Below, one piece after another: positions 40,981 to 51,445 of a stretch of DNA of 64,000 bases. A program made the translations under genes and the position numbers. Within the stretch, counting starts at the first letter, position 1. Each line of letters begins with the position of its first letter. The DNA lies in NCBI RefSeq assembly GCF_031451695.1, contig NZ_JARWAM010000006.1, positions 1-64,000 of the forward strand. The letters are read 5' to 3'. Under the pieces are notes generated by a model. That model saw nothing but the letters and a program-made list of their open reading frames with translations. It searched no databases and was not told where the DNA came from. This DNA comes from Franzmannia qiaohouensis. Its GTDB lineage: Bacteria; Pseudomonadota; Gammaproteobacteria; Pseudomonadales; Halomonadaceae.

Positions 40981-42189
40981 TCAACTGCGGTAGTCGGCGT
41001 TGATCGATACATACTCATGGGACAGATCCGAGGTCCACACCGTGGCGTCGGCCTCGCCGCGCCCCAGCCGGATGCGAATGGCGATCTCATCGCCGGCCAT
41101 CACCGCACTGCCGGCCTCCTCGGTGTAGCTGGCAGCGCGTCCGCCGTGTTCGACCAGGCGTACGTCACCCAGGTCGATGACCACCCGGTCGACGTCGAAG
41201 TCGGCCACCGGGGCGCGCCCCACCGCCGCCAGGATCCGTCCCCAGTTGGCATCCGACGCGTAGAGCGCGGTCTTGACCAGCGGCGAATGCGCCACGGTAA
41301 AGGCTACGTCGAGCGCTTCCTGGCGCGAACGCGCCTGGCTCACGTCGAGGGTCACGAACTTGGTCGCGCCCTCGCCGTCGCGGATGATCGCCTGGGCCAG
41401 CTCGACCAGCACGCCGTCGAGCGCCGCGCGGAAACGCGCCACGTCATCCTCGGCGCTAACCGCCGCCCCCTGCCCGGTGGCGATCAGCATGCAGGCGTCG
41501 TTGGTGGAGGTGTCGCTGTCCACGGTGATGCAGTTGAACGAGCGTGCCACCCCCTCGCGCAGCCACTGCTCCAGGTCGGCCTGGGCGATGCTGGCATCGG
41601 TGGCGACGAAGCCGAGCATGGTCGCCATGTTGGGCTGAATCATCCCCGAGCCCTTACTGATGCCGCTGATGGTCACCGTCTGGCCGCCTATCTCGAGGCT
41701 GGCCGTGGCCCCCTTGGGGCGGGTATCGGTGGTCAGGATGCCCTCGGCGGCGGCAGCCCAGCCGTCGGCGGCGAGGCTGTCGAGCGCCGCGGGCAGGCCC
41801 GCCAGAAGCCGCTGCATGGGCAGCGGCTCGCCGATCACCCCGGTGGAGAACGGCAGCACGGCGGTGCCCGCCACCTCAGCCAGGCGACCCAGCTCGGCAC
41901 AGCTGGCCTCGGCGTCGCGCATGCCCAGCTCACCAGTGCCGGCGTTGGCATTGCCGGTATTGATCAGCAGGTAGCGCGGGGTCTCCAAGGCCAGGTGGCG
42001 CTTGGCAACGTGCACCGGCGCCGCGCAGAAGGCATTGCGCGTGAAGGTCCCCGCCACCGTGGCGCCGGGGGCGATTTCGATCACTACCAGGTCGCGGCGG
42101 TCCGGCTTCTTGATCCCGGCCATGGCGGTACCCAGCCGCACCCCCTCGATTGCCGGCAGCGCCGGAAACGTGCCCTTGCCTACCGCCAT
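40981..42189 (-). CDS. argJ: Bifunctional glutamate N-acetyltransferase / amino-acid acetyltransferase
   Basis: Recycles the acetyl group in arginine synthesis (N-acetylornithine + glutamate). The 402-residue precursor self-cleaves before Thr190 in KGSGMIQPNMATMLGF to give alpha and beta chains. TGNANAGTG and DSDTSTNDAC blocks are typical. The ATG at 42189 has AGGAGAG upstream. secA lies 17 bases upstream on the same strand. Whether it also uses acetyl-CoA cannot be read from the sequence. Confidence 0.95.
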   Translation of the reverse strand: MAVGKGTFPALPAIEGVRLGTAMAGIKKPDRRDLVVIEIAPGATVAGTFTRNAFCAAPVHVAKRHLALETPRYLLINTGNANAGTGELGMRDAEASCAELGRLAEVAGTAVLPFSTGVIGEPLPMQRLLAGLPAALDSLAADGWAAAAEGILTTDTRPKGATASLEIGGQTVTISGISKGSGMIQPNMATMLGFVATDASIAQADLEQWLREGVARSFNCITVDSDTSTNDACMLIATGQGAAVSAEDDVARFRAALDGVLVELAQAIIRDGEGATKFVTLDVSQARSRQEALDVAFTVAHSPLVKTALYASDANWGRILAAVGRAPVADFDVDRVVIDLGDVRLVEHGGRAASYTEEAGSAVMAGDEIAIRIRLGRGEADATVWTSDLSHEYVSINADYRS

Positions 42190-42206
42190 GTGCTTCTCTC
42201 CTCGTA

Positions 42207-44939
<2,733 letters not shown>

Positions 44940-45023
44940 TGCGTGTTCACTCGTAGCGTGTATCGATACGCGGCGCATCGACCGCCATTACGCGGTCGCC
45001 GCTGGTGCCCTTCGAGGGCGGCG

Positions 45024-45410
45024 TCAGGCGCGGGGAGCGAACATGAGAGGGGGACCACGGCGTGACAGAACATCGACGCCGGCGACCCTGCGCAGCATGG
45101 GCGACACGGCACTTGGGCGCCAGGTTCTACGCAGCACCCGGGGACGACGACGCAGCTGCGGTAGCCAGCGCCGTCGGCGCGCCTGGCGCTGGCGCTCGGC
45201 GCGAATGCTATCCGGCACCAGCCAGCAAATCTGCACCACGCGACTGACCAGGCGCACATCGCCCTGGGCCAGCCCCGCGGGCAGCAGGCAGCCAACCAGC
45301 AGGCCGGCCAGCCACCAGCGGCCGCGCAGCCGGCGTCGCGAACTGCTGGTTACGTCACGACCGCCATCCGGCGGCAGCGCCTCGCGTGAGGCAGGCTCGG
45401 CGTGACTCAT
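45024..45410 (-). CDS. Unrecognised small signal-peptide protein directly upstream of secA
   Basis: 128 codons on the same strand as secA and ending 84 bases before it. I do not recognise the family. Residues 24-49 look like a signal peptide: a basic SSSRRRLRGR, the hydrophobic WWLAGLLVGCLLPAG, and a possible LA-Q cleavage point. The rest is short and Arg/Trp-rich (RQRQARRRRW), ending SRRGPPLMFAPRA. Codon use fits local genes (CTG, CGC and CAG dominate early). The location equals that of secM in E. coli, but the SecM arrest motif is absent. The M23 peptidase gene that Pseudomonas has here is missing. The ribosome binding site is weak, so it may not be a gene. Confidence 0.5.
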   Translation of the reverse strand: MSHAEPASREALPPDGGRDVTSSSRRRLRGRWWLAGLLVGCLLPAGLAQGDVRLVSRVVQICWLVPDSIRAERQRQARRRRWLPQLRRRPRVLRRTWRPSAVSPMLRRVAGVDVLSRRGPPLMFAPRA

Positions 45411-45475
45411 GCTGTCGATGTACTCTCTGGCATGCTAGATTGCCCGTTATCGATTGGCGTCCTAAGTGCAAGCCC

Positions 45476-45943
45476 ATGAGTATAAAGGTTAAGCGTTTCC
45501 GCGCCCAGCCCGTGGCCCGGCTACTCGGTGGCAAGGGCGAACTTGGCGGACTGATGCGCATGGCACAGCTGATCGGACGCGCCCAGGAACTGCTGCGCGA
45601 GCAGCTGCCCGACGAGGTAGCCGAGCACGTCTTCGTCGGCGGCTACCGTGAGGGCAAGTTGACCCTGATCACCGACCGCGCGGTATGGCTGACCTGGCTG
45701 CGCTACGAGCAGCCGCGCCTGCTGGCACTGCTGCACCAGCATCGCGAGTTCGAGGCAGTGCTCGGCTTCACCCTCAAGGTACGCCCGGTACGGCCGCCCA
45801 AGGCACCGCCGCGCCAGGCCCGCGAGCTCTCGGCCAGCGCCGCCGACGAACTGTCGAGCTGTGCCGCCGATACCGACGACCCGCGCCTCAAGCGCGCCCT
45901 GGAACGACTCGCCGGCCACGCCGAACGCGGCAATTCGCACTAA
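45476..45943 (+). CDS. dciA: DUF721-family DciA-like protein
   Basis: 155-residue protein with an N-terminal KH-like DUF721/DciA domain (about 20-100: LREQLPDEVAEHVFVGGYREGKLTLITD) and a disordered C-terminus. DciA loads the DnaB helicase in bacteria that lack DnaC. The ATG at 45476 gives MSIKVKRFRAQPVARLLGG; upstream in-frame extensions look non-coding. It lies between secA and lpxC as in Pseudomonas, and converges on lpxC. Confidence 0.85.
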   Translation: MSIKVKRFRAQPVARLLGGKGELGGLMRMAQLIGRAQELLREQLPDEVAEHVFVGGYREGKLTLITDRAVWLTWLRYEQPRLLALLHQHREFEAVLGFTLKVRPVRPPKAPPRQARELSASAADELSSCAADTDDPRLKRALERLAGHAERGNSH

Positions 45944-45961
45944 CCCGCCGACACGGCATAC

Positions 45962-45993
45962 AAAAAGCGCCGCTTCCGTGAAGAAGCGGCGCG
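45962..45993 (-). terminator. Rho-independent terminator after lpxC
   Basis: On the minus strand, GCGCCGCTTC pairs with GAAGCGGCGC around a 6-base loop, then TTTTT (45962-45966). It lies in the convergent dciA-lpxC gap and ends the lpxC message. Confidence 0.88.
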
Positions 45994-46053
45994 TACATCA
46001 GCCCTGGTACCCAGCAAATCTAGTTTTCCGCCGACGCCGGCCGGCGGCAGCGC

Positions 46054-46965
46054 TTACGCCATCGCCGGCGCAGCGTAGGAGATCGGCGCGCGCTGCGCCG
46101 CGTCCTCGAAGGTGACGATTTCGAACGAGTCGGGGTTCGCCAGCATCTCGCGGCACAGCTGGTTGTTCAGCGCATGCCCCGACTTGATGCCGCGGAACTC
46201 GCCGATCAGGCTGTAGCCGAGCTGGTAGAGATCGCCGATAGCGTCCAGCACCTTGTGCTTGACGAATTCATCGTCGTAGCGCAGCCCGCCTTCATTGACG
46301 ATGCGGTAGTCGTCGACAACGATGGCATTGTCGAGGCTGCCGCCCAGCGCCAGGTTATGGGAGCGCAGGAATTCCAGATCGCGCATGAAACCGAACGTGC
46401 GCGCCCGCGACACCTCCTTGACGAACGACGTGGTCGAAAAGTCCACCGAGGTGGTCTGTTCACGCAGCTCGCTGACGGGGTGATCGAAATCGATGGCGAA
46501 GGCCACCTTGAAGCCGTTGTGCGGCAGGAAGCGGGCTTCCTTGTCATCGTCGCGCACCACGATCTCGCGCTTGATGCGGATGAACTTCTTGGCCGCCTGC
46601 TGCTCCTCGATGCCCGCCGACTGGATCAGGAACACGAAGGGGCCGGCACTACCGTCCATGATCGGCACTTCAGGCGCGCTGACATCGACGAAGGCGTTAT
46701 CGATGCCGAGACCGGCAAAGGCCGACATCAGATGCTCGACGGTGGCCACCTTGACACCGTCCTGGGACAGCGCCGTGCACATGGTGGTATCGGTGACGTT
46801 CTCGGCGCGGGCCGGAATCATCACCTGGGGCTCGAGGTCGGTGCGCACGAAAATGATGCCGGTATTGGCCGGCGCCGGGCGCAGCGTCAGGTATACCTTT
46901 TCACCAGAGTGCAGGCCGACACCGGTCGCACGAATGGTGTTCTTGAGGGTTCGTTGTCTAATCAT
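46054..46965 (-). CDS. lpxC: UDP-3-O-acyl-N-acetylglucosamine deacetylase
   Basis: Zinc enzyme of the committed step in lipid A synthesis. The 303-residue product has zinc ligands in TVEHLMSA (His78) and KHKVLDAIGD, and GHALNN near the C-terminus. Residues 1-20 (MIRQRTLKNTIRATGVGLHS) are typical. Its own promoter lies at 47006-47034. It ends with AAPAMA; an Ala-rich tail of this kind is recognised by FtsH in E. coli, so regulated proteolysis is possible. Confidence 0.97.
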   Translation of the reverse strand: MIRQRTLKNTIRATGVGLHSGEKVYLTLRPAPANTGIIFVRTDLEPQVMIPARAENVTDTTMCTALSQDGVKVATVEHLMSAFAGLGIDNAFVDVSAPEVPIMDGSAGPFVFLIQSAGIEEQQAAKKFIRIKREIVVRDDDKEARFLPHNGFKVAFAIDFDHPVSELREQTTSVDFSTTSFVKEVSRARTFGFMRDLEFLRSHNLALGGSLDNAIVVDDYRIVNEGGLRYDDEFVKHKVLDAIGDLYQLGYSLIGEFRGIKSGHALNNQLCREMLANPDSFEIVTFEDAAQRAPISYAAPAMA

Positions 46966-47005
46966 GGGCAGTAGCCAGGCTGATATTAGTTATCAAACAC
47001 TGTTC

Positions 47006-47034
47006 ACTATAACAGCGAACGAGCGTTTCAACAA
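47006..47034 (-). promoter_or_regulatory. lpxC: Sigma-70-type promoter for lpxC
   Basis: On the minus strand, -35 TTGTTG (47029-47034), a 17-base spacer and -10 TATAGT (47006-47011), in the 111-bp ftsZ-lpxC gap. A run of 8 T overlaps the upstream edge of the -35. Confidence 0.6.
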
Positions 47035-47076
47035 AAAAAACATCCCTGACCCCACCTATGCCGTCGATAGCACGCC

Positions 47077-48246
47077 TCAATCGGCCTGGCGGCGCAGGAA
47101 CGCCGGGATGTCCAGGTAGTCATCGAGCTCCTGGGACTTGCGCTTCTCGGCCCGCGCCTTGACCGCCGCTTCCTGCTCGGACTTGGCCGCCTGCTGGCGC
47201 ATTACCGCCGGCTGCTGCTGCAGGGTGCGGTAGTCGGTCGACTCGGGACGCGCCGCCACGTTCTCGCGCGGTGCGGCCTTCTGCTGGCGGCCTTCGAGGC
47301 CCGCCGCGACCACGGTGACGCGCAGCTCATCGGTCATGTCCATGTCGATGGAAGTACCCACGACGATGGTGGCGTCCTGGGAGGCGAACTCCTGGACGGT
47401 GGCACCCACGTCGTTGAACTCGCCGATCGACAGATCCGGCCCGGCGGTGATATTGACCAGAATGCCGCGTGCGCCGTGCAGATCGATATCTTCCAGCAGC
47501 GGGCTCTTGATGGCCTTCTCGGCAGCCTCGCGGGCGCGGTTCTCGCCGGTGGCGCCGCCAGTGCCCATCATCGCCATACCCATCTCGGACATCACGGTGC
47601 GCACGTCGGCAAAGTCGACGTTGATGATGCCGGGGCTAGTGATCAGCTCGGCGATGCCCTGCACCGCGCCCAGCAGCACGTCGTTGGCAGCGCTGAAGGC
47701 GGTCAACAGGCTGGCGTTCTTGCCCAGCACCGCGAGCAGCTTTTCATTGGGAATGGTGATCAGCGAGTCGACGTGCTCGGAGAGCTCCTTCATGCCCTCC
47801 TCGGCGGCACGCATGCGCTTGGGCCCCTCGAAGGGGAACGGCCGGGTCACCACCGCCACGGTGAGGATACCCAGCTCCTTGGCCACCTGAGCGACCACCG
47901 GCGCACCACCGGTGCCGGTGCCGCCGCCCATGCCGGCGGTGATGAAGACCATGTCGGCCCCACCGAGCAGCTCGGCGATGCGCTCGCGATCTTCCATCGC
48001 TGCCTGGCGGCCAACATCGGGACTGGCTCCAGCCCCCAGCCCCTTGGTGATCTCGCTGCCGAGCTGGAGCACGGTCTTGGCGGCCACGCGCTTGAGCGCC
48101 TGGGCGTCGGTGTTGGCGCAGATGAACTCGACGCCTTCGATGTTGCTCTCGACCATGTGATTGACAGCATTGCCGCCGCCGCCGCCGACGCCGATCACCT
48201 TGATGACCGCGCTGCTTGAGGGTGCGTTATCTACCAGTTCGAACAT
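47077..48246 (-). CDS. ftsZ: Cell division GTPase FtsZ
   Basis: Tubulin homologue that forms the Z ring. The 389-residue product has GVGGGGGNAVNHM, the GTP-binding AGMGGGTGTGGAPVVA (T3/T4 region) and the T7 segment VNVDFADVRTVM-like (IINVDFADV). A linker follows, then the C-terminal peptide DDYLDIPAFLRRQAD that binds FtsA and ZipA. It lies 33 bases after ftsA in the usual ftsQ-ftsA-ftsZ-lpxC order. Confidence 0.98.
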   Translation of the reverse strand: MFELVDNAPSSSAVIKVIGVGGGGGNAVNHMVESNIEGVEFICANTDAQALKRVAAKTVLQLGSEITKGLGAGASPDVGRQAAMEDRERIAELLGGADMVFITAGMGGGTGTGGAPVVAQVAKELGILTVAVVTRPFPFEGPKRMRAAEEGMKELSEHVDSLITIPNEKLLAVLGKNASLLTAFSAANDVLLGAVQGIAELITSPGIINVDFADVRTVMSEMGMAMMGTGGATGENRAREAAEKAIKSPLLEDIDLHGARGILVNITAGPDLSIGEFNDVGATVQEFASQDATIVVGTSIDMDMTDELRVTVVAAGLEGRQQKAAPRENVAARPESTDYRTLQQQPAVMRQQAAKSEQEAAVKARAEKRKSQELDDYLDIPAFLRRQAD

Positions 48247-48279
48247 AAGCCCCGTCTCCTGGACCGCTCGCGGCCCGTA

Positions 48280-49569
48280 TCAGAAATTTCCTTTGAACCA
48301 GCCCTTGATCTTGTCCAGTGCCGGAAAACCGTCCTTGAGTCCCCGCCGGGAGACGTCCTCCCTCTTCGGCTGTGCCGATAGTACTCGTCCGTGGCCGTGG
48401 AGGCCATGCCCCTGCCTGGCGTCACGCATGCCGTAATGTAGCAAACCGACCCCGGTGGAATAAATCGGATTGCGCACCACATCGGCCAGACCGCGGACAT
48501 TCTGCGGACTGGCGATACGCACCGGCATGTGGAATATCTCCTCGGCCAGCTCGACCACGCCTTCCATCCGCGAGGTGCCGCCGGTGAGTACCACCCCCGC
48601 CGCCACCAGATCTTCGTAGCCGCTGCGCCGCAGTTCCTCGCGCACCAGCGTGAACAACTCTTCATAGCGCGGCTCGACCACCTCGGCCAGGGCCTGACGC
48701 GACAGGTCCCGGGCAGGGCGCTCGCCGACGCTCGGCACCTTGATCATCTCATCGCTTGAAGCCAGCTGGGTCAGCGCGCAGGCGTACTTGACCTTGATGT
48801 CTTCAGCGTATTGGGTCGGCGTGCGCAGCGCCATGGCAATGTCATTGGTGACCTGGTCGCCGGCAATGGGAATCACCGCGGTGTGCCGAATGGCACCCTC
48901 GGTGAACACCGCGATATCGGTAGTACCGCCACCGATGTCGACCATGCACACACCCAGCTCACGCTCATCCTCGGTCAACACCGCATGGCTCGAGGCCAGC
49001 TGCTCGAGGATGATGGCGTCGACCTCGAGGCCGCAGCGCCGCACGCACTTCTCGATATTCTGCACCGCATTGAGTGCCGCAGTGACCAGGTGTACCTGCG
49101 CCTCGAGGCGCACCCCGGACATGCCCAGCGGCTCGCGAATGCCGCCCTGCTTGTCGATGGAGAACTCCTGGGGCAGCACATGCAGTACCCGCTGCCCTTC
49201 GGAGATAGCCCGCGCCCGCGCCGAATCGATTACCCGTTCGATATCGTAGGTGCTGACCTCGCGCTCCTTGATCGCCACCACGCCGTCGGAATTCATCGAG
49301 CTGATATGGCTGCCGGCGATGCCGACATAGACCGAATGAATATCGCAACCGGCCATCAGTTCGGCCTCTTCCACGGCGCGCTGAATCGACTGCACCGTGG
49401 ATTCGATATTGATCACCACGCCCTTCTTCATGCCCCGCGACGGATGCGAACCGATGCCGGCAATTTCAATACCGCCATCGTCGGTGGGTTGCCCCACGAT
49501 CGCCACGACCTTGGATGTTCCGATATCCAGCCCGACTACCATATTGGAAGCGTTGGGTTGTCCTGCCAT
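48280..49569 (-). CDS. ftsA: Cell division protein FtsA
   Basis: Actin-like membrane tether for FtsZ. The 429-residue product has VVGLDIGTSKVVAIVG, MVDIGGGTTDIAVF and GVVLTGGTSRMEGVVELAEE nucleotide-binding motifs, and ends in the membrane-targeting amphipathic helix LDKIKGWFKGNF. GAGGAGTG lies about 11 bases before the ATG at 49569. A promoter with a perfect -10 lies upstream, at 49640-49667. Confidence 0.97.
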   Translation of the reverse strand: MAGQPNASNMVVGLDIGTSKVVAIVGQPTDDGGIEIAGIGSHPSRGMKKGVVINIESTVQSIQRAVEEAELMAGCDIHSVYVGIAGSHISSMNSDGVVAIKEREVSTYDIERVIDSARARAISEGQRVLHVLPQEFSIDKQGGIREPLGMSGVRLEAQVHLVTAALNAVQNIEKCVRRCGLEVDAIILEQLASSHAVLTEDERELGVCMVDIGGGTTDIAVFTEGAIRHTAVIPIAGDQVTNDIAMALRTPTQYAEDIKVKYACALTQLASSDEMIKVPSVGERPARDLSRQALAEVVEPRYEELFTLVREELRRSGYEDLVAAGVVLTGGTSRMEGVVELAEEIFHMPVRIASPQNVRGLADVVRNPIYSTGVGLLHYGMRDARQGHGLHGHGRVLSAQPKREDVSRRGLKDGFPALDKIKGWFKGNF

Positions 49570-49639
49570 GGGTCGCGGTCACTCCTCAAACTTGTCGGTA
49601 TTAAGTGTCCATTAAAGTGCGTCATTAGACATAGGCACA

Positions 49640-49667
49640 ATTATAGGAACAACTTGTGTTGTTTCAC
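49640..49667 (-). promoter_or_regulatory. Promoter for ftsA-ftsZ with an inverted repeat in its spacer
   Basis: On the minus strand, -10 TATAAT (49640-49645, perfect), a 16-base spacer and -35 GTGAAA (49662-49667). The spacer contains AACAAC-ACAA-GTTGTT (49648-49663), a possible operator. Confidence 0.5.
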
Positions 49668-49768
49668 CAGTAGTCGATGAAAAACATACGTCAGAATACG
49701 GGGCTTTTTAAATAAAAGGAACACCCCATAGCGAGACCTGGCGGGAAGTCAGCGAAAAAAAGCGGTTA

Positions 49769-50497
49769 TCAGCCCTGCTCTTCGTCGTCACTCCCAGTCT
49801 CGGTTTCTCCATGCCAGGCAACCGCCACGCCGTTGGGATAACGCAAATCGATGTAGCGTATATGCGACGCCTGGGCACCCAGCTGGCGCTGCCAAGCGGC
49901 GCTCAAACGTGCCAGACGTGCGTCGCGGTCATTACGCCCAAGCATCACCCAGGCGCCATCGTCGAGCTGCAGACGCCACGCGCCGCGCGCCTCGAGTCGC
50001 AGCTGGGTGATGGTCAAGCCAAGGGTATCGAGCCGCGCCGACAGGTCATGGTAATAGGCCAGCACTTCGGGCCCACTGCCCGCCGGGCCGGCAAGATCGG
50101 CGAGGTCGCCGGGCGGCGACACTGGCCCGAAAGCGAAGGGCTCGCCCTCGGGGTTGAGCAGGAAATCGTCGTTCCAACGCGCCACCGGCACCTGCTCGAC
50201 CAGCTCGAAGGTCAGCGCATTGGGCCACTCCCGGGAGACGCGCACTTCCGCCAGCCACTCCACGTCGCGGGCCTCGCGGCGCAGCTCGCCGAGGTCCACC
50301 GACAGCCAGGTACGCCCCTGGATCAGCGGCGCCAGCTCCTCGCGCAGGTAGCCGGCACTGACATGGCTCAGCTCGCCGCTGATGGAGACCCGCTCCACCG
50401 GGCGGTCGAGCCACAGCCACAGCGCACGGCCACCCGCCACCATCAGCACCACAAACAGCATCAGCCCGACCAGGGACCCCCTCGCGGCTTGACTCAT
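49769..50497 (-). CDS. ftsQ: Cell division protein FtsQ
   Basis: Bitopic divisome protein (242 residues): a short cytoplasmic N-terminus, one helix (about 9-31), a POTRA domain starting VERVSISGELSHVSAGYLREEL, and the beta domain up to the acidic tail. YIDLRYPNGVAVAW is the conserved C-terminal block that precedes the FtsB/FtsL contact region. The ATG at 50497 follows the ddlB stop by 6 bases; 199 bases separate it from ftsA. Confidence 0.95.
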   Translation of the reverse strand: MSQAARGSLVGLMLFVVLMVAGGRALWLWLDRPVERVSISGELSHVSAGYLREELAPLIQGRTWLSVDLGELRREARDVEWLAEVRVSREWPNALTFELVEQVPVARWNDDFLLNPEGEPFAFGPVSPPGDLADLAGPAGSGPEVLAYYHDLSARLDTLGLTITQLRLEARGAWRLQLDDGAWVMLGRNDRDARLARLSAAWQRQLGAQASHIRYIDLRYPNGVAVAWHGETETGSDDEEQG

Positions 50498-50503
50498 GAG
50501 GCC

Positions 50504-51445
50504 TCAGCGCTCCCTGGGGTGGTCGAGGGTGGTGGCCAGGATGCGCCGCACCAGGGCGTCGAAGTCGTAGCCGGCGTGGGCCGCCGACTGCGGCACCAGG
50601 CTGTGATCGGTCATGCCGGGGACGGTATTGACCTCGAGCAGCCAGAAGCGACTCTCGGCATCGCGCATCACGTCGACCCTGCCCCAGCCCTCACCGCCGA
50701 TGGCCGCAAAGGCGCGCCGGCACAGCTCACCGAGTTCGGCTTCTTCGGCGGCAGCAAGTCCACACGGCAGGTGATAGCGAGTGTCGTTGGAGATGTACTT
50801 GGCTTCGTAATCATAGAAGCCGCTGGGCACTTCGACGCGAATCGGCGGCAGCGTCTCGTCGCCGAGCAGAGACACCGTATATTCGGGCCCCTGGATAAAG
50901 CGCTCGGCCATCACCTGGGCATCGAAACGCGCCGCTTCGTGATAGGCCGCAACCAGCGCCTCACGGCTGTCGACGATGCTGATGCCAAGCGTCGAGCCCT
51001 CGTGCACCGGCTTGACGATCAGCGGCAGGCCGAGCCGCTCGCAGACCCGATCCCAGTCGGCATCCTCAGCGAGAATCACGCTCTCGGGGGTAGGCAGGCC
51101 CAGCGCCTGCCACACCTGCTTGGTGCGCTGCTTGTCCATGCCCAGCGACGAGGCCAGCACGCCGCTACCAGTGTAGGGAATCCCGAGCAGTTCCAGCGCG
51201 CCCTGCAGGGTGCCATCTTCGCCGCCGCGCCCGTGCATGGCGATGAAGACCCGGTCAGGGGCCAGCGCCTCGAGACCGGCGAGTCCACCGTCGGCCAGAT
51301 CATAGCCGCTCACCTCGATGCCACTGCGCTGCAGCGAGGCAAGCACCGCGGCACCGCTCATCAGCGACACCTCGCGTTCGGCGGAGTGACCGCCAAACAG
51401 CACCACCACACGGCCGCAGGCGTCACGCAAGGATGCATCCGTCAT
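50504..51445 (-). CDS. ddlB: D-alanine--D-alanine ligase B
   Basis: ATP-grasp ligase that makes the D-Ala-D-Ala dipeptide. The 313-residue product has LFGGHSAEREVSLMSG, FIAMHGRGGEDG, VKPVHEGSTLGISIV and LLEVNTVPGMTDHSLVP. The ATG at 51445 overlaps the murC stop (ATGA). The murC-ddlB-ftsQ order is the standard one. Confidence 0.97.
   Translation of the reverse strand: MTDASLRDACGRVVVLFGGHSAEREVSLMSGAAVLASLQRSGIEVSGYDLADGGLAGLEALAPDRVFIAMHGRGGEDGTLQGALELLGIPYTGSGVLASSLGMDKQRTKQVWQALGLPTPESVILAEDADWDRVCERLGLPLIVKPVHEGSTLGISIVDSREALVAAYHEAARFDAQVMAERFIQGPEYTVSLLGDETLPPIRVEVPSGFYDYEAKYISNDTRYHLPCGLAAAEEAELGELCRRAFAAIGGEGWGRVDVMRDAESRFWLLEVNTVPGMTDHSLVPQSAAHAGYDFDALVRRILATTLDHPRER

Noticed and set aside
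47033..47041. Poly-T run on the minus strand after ftsZ as a terminator
   Set aside because: No stable hairpin precedes it; it more likely belongs to the lpxC promoter region.
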